From NCBI RefSeq assembly GCF_900105185.1, contig NZ_FNTJ01000001.1, forward strand, positions 1,313,501-1,377,500: DNA of 64,000 bases. Reading direction: 5' to 3'. This DNA is from Pseudomonas saponiphila (GTDB lineage Bacteria; Pseudomonadota; Gammaproteobacteria; Pseudomonadales; Pseudomonadaceae). Positions 60,841-64,000 of the stretch are shown here, one piece after another. Below the pieces are notes generated by a model that had not been told where the DNA came from, made no database searches, and saw nothing but the letters and a program-made list of their open reading frames with translations. A program made the position numbers and the translations under genes. The first letter of the stretch is position 1. Every line of letters begins with the position of its first letter.

Positions 60841-61098
60841 TTATTTCCCCTTGCCCGAGTATTCCTTGTAGTACTCGGGGATCGCGTGTTTGTAGCTCTC
60901 CATCCAGCGTTGCAGGCTCAACTCCCGTTCACCGGGGGTCGCCGGTTGCGGGGTGTTCGACGCCACCTGATTGCGGTTCTGCAATTGCAACCAGGTTTCG
61001 GTTATGTGCTGCTGTGGGGAGGATGGACCGGGTTGAATGGCCTGAGCCGCGAGGGGAAGCAGCAAGAGGCCCAGGCAACTGAGCATGTTGTGTTTCAT
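60841..61098 (-). CDS. DUF3613 protein of the Tad locus
   Basis: An 85-residue secreted protein with a signal peptide (MKHNMLSCLGLLLLPLAAQA, cleavage near AQA-IQ) and a conserved C-terminal block ELSLQRWMESYKHAIPEYYK. DUF3613 genes are typically found in pseudomonad tad loci, and function is unknown. The ATG at 61098 lies 2 bp past the tadD stop with gagg overlapping it, so it is translated with tadD. Confidence 0.82.
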   Translation of the reverse strand: MKHNMLSCLGLLLLPLAAQAIQPGPSSPQQHITETWLQLQNRNQVASNTPQPATPGERELSLQRWMESYKHAIPEYYKEYSGKGK

Positions 61099-61100
61099 CA

Positions 61101-61826
61101 CTACCTCTGCGTTGTCGAGGGGGGGGCTTCGGGTCGCGCCGGATCACCGGCGGTCGCTACCCGATCATTGGGCGCCGTGGTCCTGAGTTTTTCTGCGCGG
61201 GCCTTGGCTTCGGTGACTTGCCCCGGACTCAGGCCGACACGGCTGACCACTTCCGAGGCTTGTTTCCAGTTCCCTTGATAGATCAGCAAGGTCACCAGAT
61301 TCAGGGCCGCCAATTGATCCGACTGCTTGAGCTCCATGGCGGTGATGAACTCGAAACGGGCTTCTTTCAGGCGTCGCTGATTGAGGTAGACCACGCCCAG
61401 GTCGTTGCGGATCTTCTCGTCAGTGGGAGAAAGCCGGGCTGCGCGTTGCAGGTACACCAGCGCCTGTTCGTTATCGCCGCGCCCCGCAGCCAGTTGTCCC
61501 AGGCCATGTTCGCCTTCTGCCGCCAGGCAACCACTGAGCAGGCTGCGGTACAGTGGCTCGGCTTCGCGTTGTCCCAGCAGGCGGTAGATCTTGGCCTTGC
61601 GCAGGCGCACTGCCGGAAGGTCATCGGGCAGGCGTTGCAGGTTGGCCAGGCCAGCATGCAGTTTGCCGCTGTTGATCATTTCGTCTGCCAGGCTGAGTGA
61701 CAATTCCTGGTCGGAGTTGATCTTGGCGCATTCTGGCGGAGCGCTCAGCGACGACCAGGATGCGCCTCCAGATGAGGCGCAGCCACTGAGCATCGCCAGC
61801 CCTATCGCCACTATCATGGTTTTCAT
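61101..61826 (-). CDS. tadD: Tad pilotin-like TPR lipoprotein TadD
   Basis: A 241-residue lipoprotein. MKTMIVAIGLAMLSGC gives a clear lipobox (LSGC, Cys16). Tandem TPRs follow (ALVYLQRAARLSPTDEKIRN, DLGVVYLNQRRLKEARFEFI). TadD is required for secretin assembly in other Tad systems. The longer frame from 61937 is rejected since the lipoprotein signal begins at 61826. Confidence 0.92.
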   Translation of the reverse strand: MKTMIVAIGLAMLSGCASSGGASWSSLSAPPECAKINSDQELSLSLADEMINSGKLHAGLANLQRLPDDLPAVRLRKAKIYRLLGQREAEPLYRSLLSGCLAAEGEHGLGQLAAGRGDNEQALVYLQRAARLSPTDEKIRNDLGVVYLNQRRLKEARFEFITAMELKQSDQLAALNLVTLLIYQGNWKQASEVVSRVGLSPGQVTEAKARAEKLRTTAPNDRVATAGDPARPEAPPSTTQR

Positions 61827-61933
61827 TTTCCGCTCCCGAAAAGCGCTCGATGCTCGGGTCATGACTTCCAGGCACGGCCTGCCAAGCCCCGGACTGCTCA
61901 ACTTCATCACCTGGGAGGAGGCAAGGTGCTGGT

Positions 61934-63175
61934 TCATTGTGATAGTCCACTGCGCCGATCAAAGTCGCCGTCTTCCAGGAAGTACATGCGGAACCAGTTC
62001 GGATCGTAGTTGCGCAACGGCTCGCCCGGTAGTGAAGGCAACTGGGCATTGGCGGCCAGTGGTTGCACCAGATGGGGGGTAACCACCATCAGCAGTTCCT
62101 TCTCTTCACGATTGATCGTGGAGTTGCGAAAGAACGCGCCGATGATGGGAATGTTGCCCAGGCCCGGCAGCTTGCGCACGTTGGAGCTGTTGTTGGTGCT
62201 GATCAGGCCGCTGATCACGAAACTCTCGCCGTCAGCCAGGGAAATGCTGGTGTCGGTTCGCCGCACGATCAGTGCCGGTACTCGGGTGCTGGAGATGATC
62301 ACGCCGTTGTTGTAATCGAGTTCGCTGACTTCCGGCGCCACTTTCAGGGCGATGCGGTTGCTGCCGATGACCGTGGGGGTCAGGGTCAGGCGGATACCGA
62401 ACTCCTTGTATTCGATGGAAATGTTGTTGCTGCCCGAACTTGGCACCGGGATCGGCACCTCGCCACCGGCCAGGAAACTCGCACTCTGCCCGCTCAGGGC
62501 CACAAGGCTGGGGCGAGCCAGGGTATAGGCGAAGCCGCTGCCCTCAAGTGCGTTGATAACCCCCAGCACATTGCCGCCGCCAATGCCGATATTGAAGCTG
62601 CCATTATTCAGCGGGATATTGGGTGCCAGGTTGCCGACCTGCCCGGGCGTCACTGTGACGCCGGGAACCGATCCGGGCGAGCCAAACAGAAAGTTGCCGC
62701 TCTTGCCGAAGATCGAGGTGCTGGCTTCTTTCAGCTTGGTTCGGCTGACTTCGACAAAGCGGATGTCGGTCTGCACCTGGCTGGGCAGCAAGGGGCTTTC
62801 AGAGGGGGGGAGCTGCGAGCCCAGCAGCGACTGGGCGGCTTTGCCCTGGACGAAGACCATACTTTGCCGTGGCGAACTGGAACAGGCGCTCCAGACCATC
62901 AAGCTGGTGGCGCCGGGCGCAATGCCGGTCAGCAAGTAGGAATCATTGCCGTTGAGGTGTACGTCGACGATTTTCGGATCACCCACTGCCAGCCGGGTGA
63001 TGGCCACGGGAGAGCGTATGGCTGTCTGCATGCCCTCGCTGACTTCAAGCACTGCCGGTAGTGGTTCCAGCCCAGCACAATTGTTCGCTGCCGCCAGGGT
63101 CACTCCTGTGGGTAAAGCCGCGAAAATGAGTGTCCATGTCACTCGCCTGAGCATCTGCAAGCAATCACTGTTCAT
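61934..63175 (-). CDS. rcpA: Tad outer-membrane secretin RcpA/CpaC
   Basis: A 413-residue secretin with a signal peptide (LIFAALPTGVTLAAA). The N domain includes AITRLAVGDPKIVDVHLNGN, and the beta-domain has GGEVPIPVPSSGSNNISIEY and the signature KLPGLGNIPIIGAFFRNSTI. ATG 63173-63175 follows aaggaagcag. It forms the pore for the Flp pilus. It heads a leftward operon with tadD and DUF3613, convergent with the main tad cluster. Confidence 0.94.
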   Translation of the reverse strand: MNSDCLQMLRRVTWTLIFAALPTGVTLAAANNCAGLEPLPAVLEVSEGMQTAIRSPVAITRLAVGDPKIVDVHLNGNDSYLLTGIAPGATSLMVWSACSSSPRQSMVFVQGKAAQSLLGSQLPPSESPLLPSQVQTDIRFVEVSRTKLKEASTSIFGKSGNFLFGSPGSVPGVTVTPGQVGNLAPNIPLNNGSFNIGIGGGNVLGVINALEGSGFAYTLARPSLVALSGQSASFLAGGEVPIPVPSSGSNNISIEYKEFGIRLTLTPTVIGSNRIALKVAPEVSELDYNNGVIISSTRVPALIVRRTDTSISLADGESFVISGLISTNNSSNVRKLPGLGNIPIIGAFFRNSTINREEKELLMVVTPHLVQPLAANAQLPSLPGEPLRNYDPNWFRMYFLEDGDFDRRSGLSQ

Positions 63176-63536
63176 TTACTGCTTCCTTGATTGGCTGGGA
63201 GGGTCAGCCGGGACAGTCGGGCGCCACGAATCATTCGTCAGAGCACTCTGAAATAGGCCTTTCCTTGCTGATCCCAGATAACTGTTTCGTTATCTGACGT
63301 TAGCGTAGAAAGTTCAAAATGCTATTAATTGTAAAAAAAAACTCTCTATGCACTGAGCGCCCACCGAGCCGTGCAAGCATTGGCTTTGCTACAGCCCGCG
63401 AAATGCTTGGGAAGGACGGCGGATGGGCATTTCCCGAGGCATGGCCGACGCGTCAACGCCCGCTCAGTTTCAGCTAAGTTTTTCTTCGTAACCTCTGTCC
63501 CGCGCCAATTCAGGCGCAGTTAGGAAGAGGTGCTAG
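63176..63536. other. Divergent intergenic region upstream of rcpA
   Basis: 361 bp between rcpA and the COG4705-type gene. It is relatively AT-rich around 63255-63350 (for example taattgtaaaaaaaaactctctatg), which would suit divergent promoters, and lacks a supported gene. Confidence 0.45.
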
Positions 63537-64000
63537 ATGAAGCCATTGATCCAGGCCAATTGGCTGAACAAGGTGCCCGAAGTGACGCTGTCCTTCTGGG
63601 TGATCAAGATCATGTCCACCACGGTCGGGGAAACCTGTGCCGATTATCTGGCTGTCGATGCCGGCCTGGGGCAGGGGGTGACCAGCATCGGCATGGCGCT
63701 GTTACTGGCGCTGGCATTGTTCACGCAGTTGCGTACCCGGGCCTACACGCCGTGGGTCTACTGGTTGAGCGTGGTGCTGGTGAGCATTGTCGGGACCCAG
63801 GTCACCGATGTGCTGACCGACCAGTTGGGCGTCAGTCTGTATCTCAGCACGGCGTTGTTCGCACTGTTGTTGGCGACCAACCTGGCTGTCTGGTACGGCG
63901 TTGAGCGCAGTCTTTCGATCCGGCAGATCGTGACTCCTCGGCGCGAATTGTTCTACTGGGCGACGGTGCTGTGCACCTTTGCCCTGGGGACCGCCGCCGG
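63537..64000 (+). CDS. COG4705-type integral membrane protein (partial, runs off the window)
   Basis: ATG 63537 with aggaagagg about 8 bp upstream opens a frame of 154 complete codons without a stop to the window edge. KVPEVTLSFWVIKIMSTTVG and ETCADYLA are conserved in this family of uncharacterised membrane proteins. At least four hydrophobic helices are visible (SIGMALLLALALFTQL, WLSVVLVSIVGTQ, LALLLATNLAVWYG-type, and a start of another at the edge). Function unknown. The C-terminus is missing. Confidence 0.8.
   Translation, partial: MKPLIQANWLNKVPEVTLSFWVIKIMSTTVGETCADYLAVDAGLGQGVTSIGMALLLALALFTQLRTRAYTPWVYWLSVVLVSIVGTQVTDVLTDQLGVSLYLSTALFALLLATNLAVWYGVERSLSIRQIVTPRRELFYWATVLCTFALGTAA

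Overview
The window is chromosomal DNA of a Pseudomonas of the fluorescens lineage (P. protegens/chlororaphis-like). The genus is inferred from an MvaT-type H-NS protein, an OprD-family porin, the order tolQRA-tolB-pal-cpoB-queE-queC-tRNA-Lys, fluorescens-type REP palindromes and high-GC coding sequence. No rRNA, CRISPR array, phage or replication origin was seen.

Layout. 1-7.6 kb: the end of a TPR gene, a PilZ protein, and a tightly overlapping leftward six-gene cluster (RDD, SpoIIM, DUF4129, DUF4350, MoxR ATPase, DUF58). 7.7-15.2 kb: sbcB, mvaT, purU, a chemoreceptor, a HerA-like ATPase and a DUF721 gene whose 3' end is frameshifted by a 10-bp tandem duplication. 15.5-26 kb: secA, argJ, a MutT-ThiE fusion, a PduO-type cobalamin adenosyltransferase, an orphan histidine kinase, panE, yajQ and a MscS channel. 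26.2-30.2 kb: an OprD-family porin gene split by a 2,641-bp IS21-family element. 31-46 kb: HIT, slyX, a membrane-anchored cold-shock protein, a Dps-like protein, fmdB, aspS, yebC, ruvCAB, the Tol-Pal operon, queE, queC and tRNA-Lys(UUU).

46.2-63.2 kb is a Flp/Tad pilus locus. It holds a pseudo-receiver AraC regulator, two near-identical flp pilins that share an upstream repeat module, a prepilin peptidase, an uncharacterised winged-helix AAA+ ATPase, rcpC, tadG, two TadE-type pseudopilins, tadZ, tadA, tadB and tadC. Converging on these are rcpA (secretin), tadD and a DUF3613 gene. tadG is split by a second IS21 copy of the same length, encoding identical proteins, in the opposite orientation. 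The window ends inside a COG4705-type membrane protein gene.

The most notable observations are the paired IS21 insertions with perfect 6-bp target duplications in two envelope genes (both ancestral frames can be rebuilt exactly), the 21-bp-spaced repeat module before both flp genes, the Tad-linked AAA+ ATPase of unknown role, the pseudo-receiver regulator, and the DUF721 frameshift. All family calls come from reading the sequence; no database search was run.
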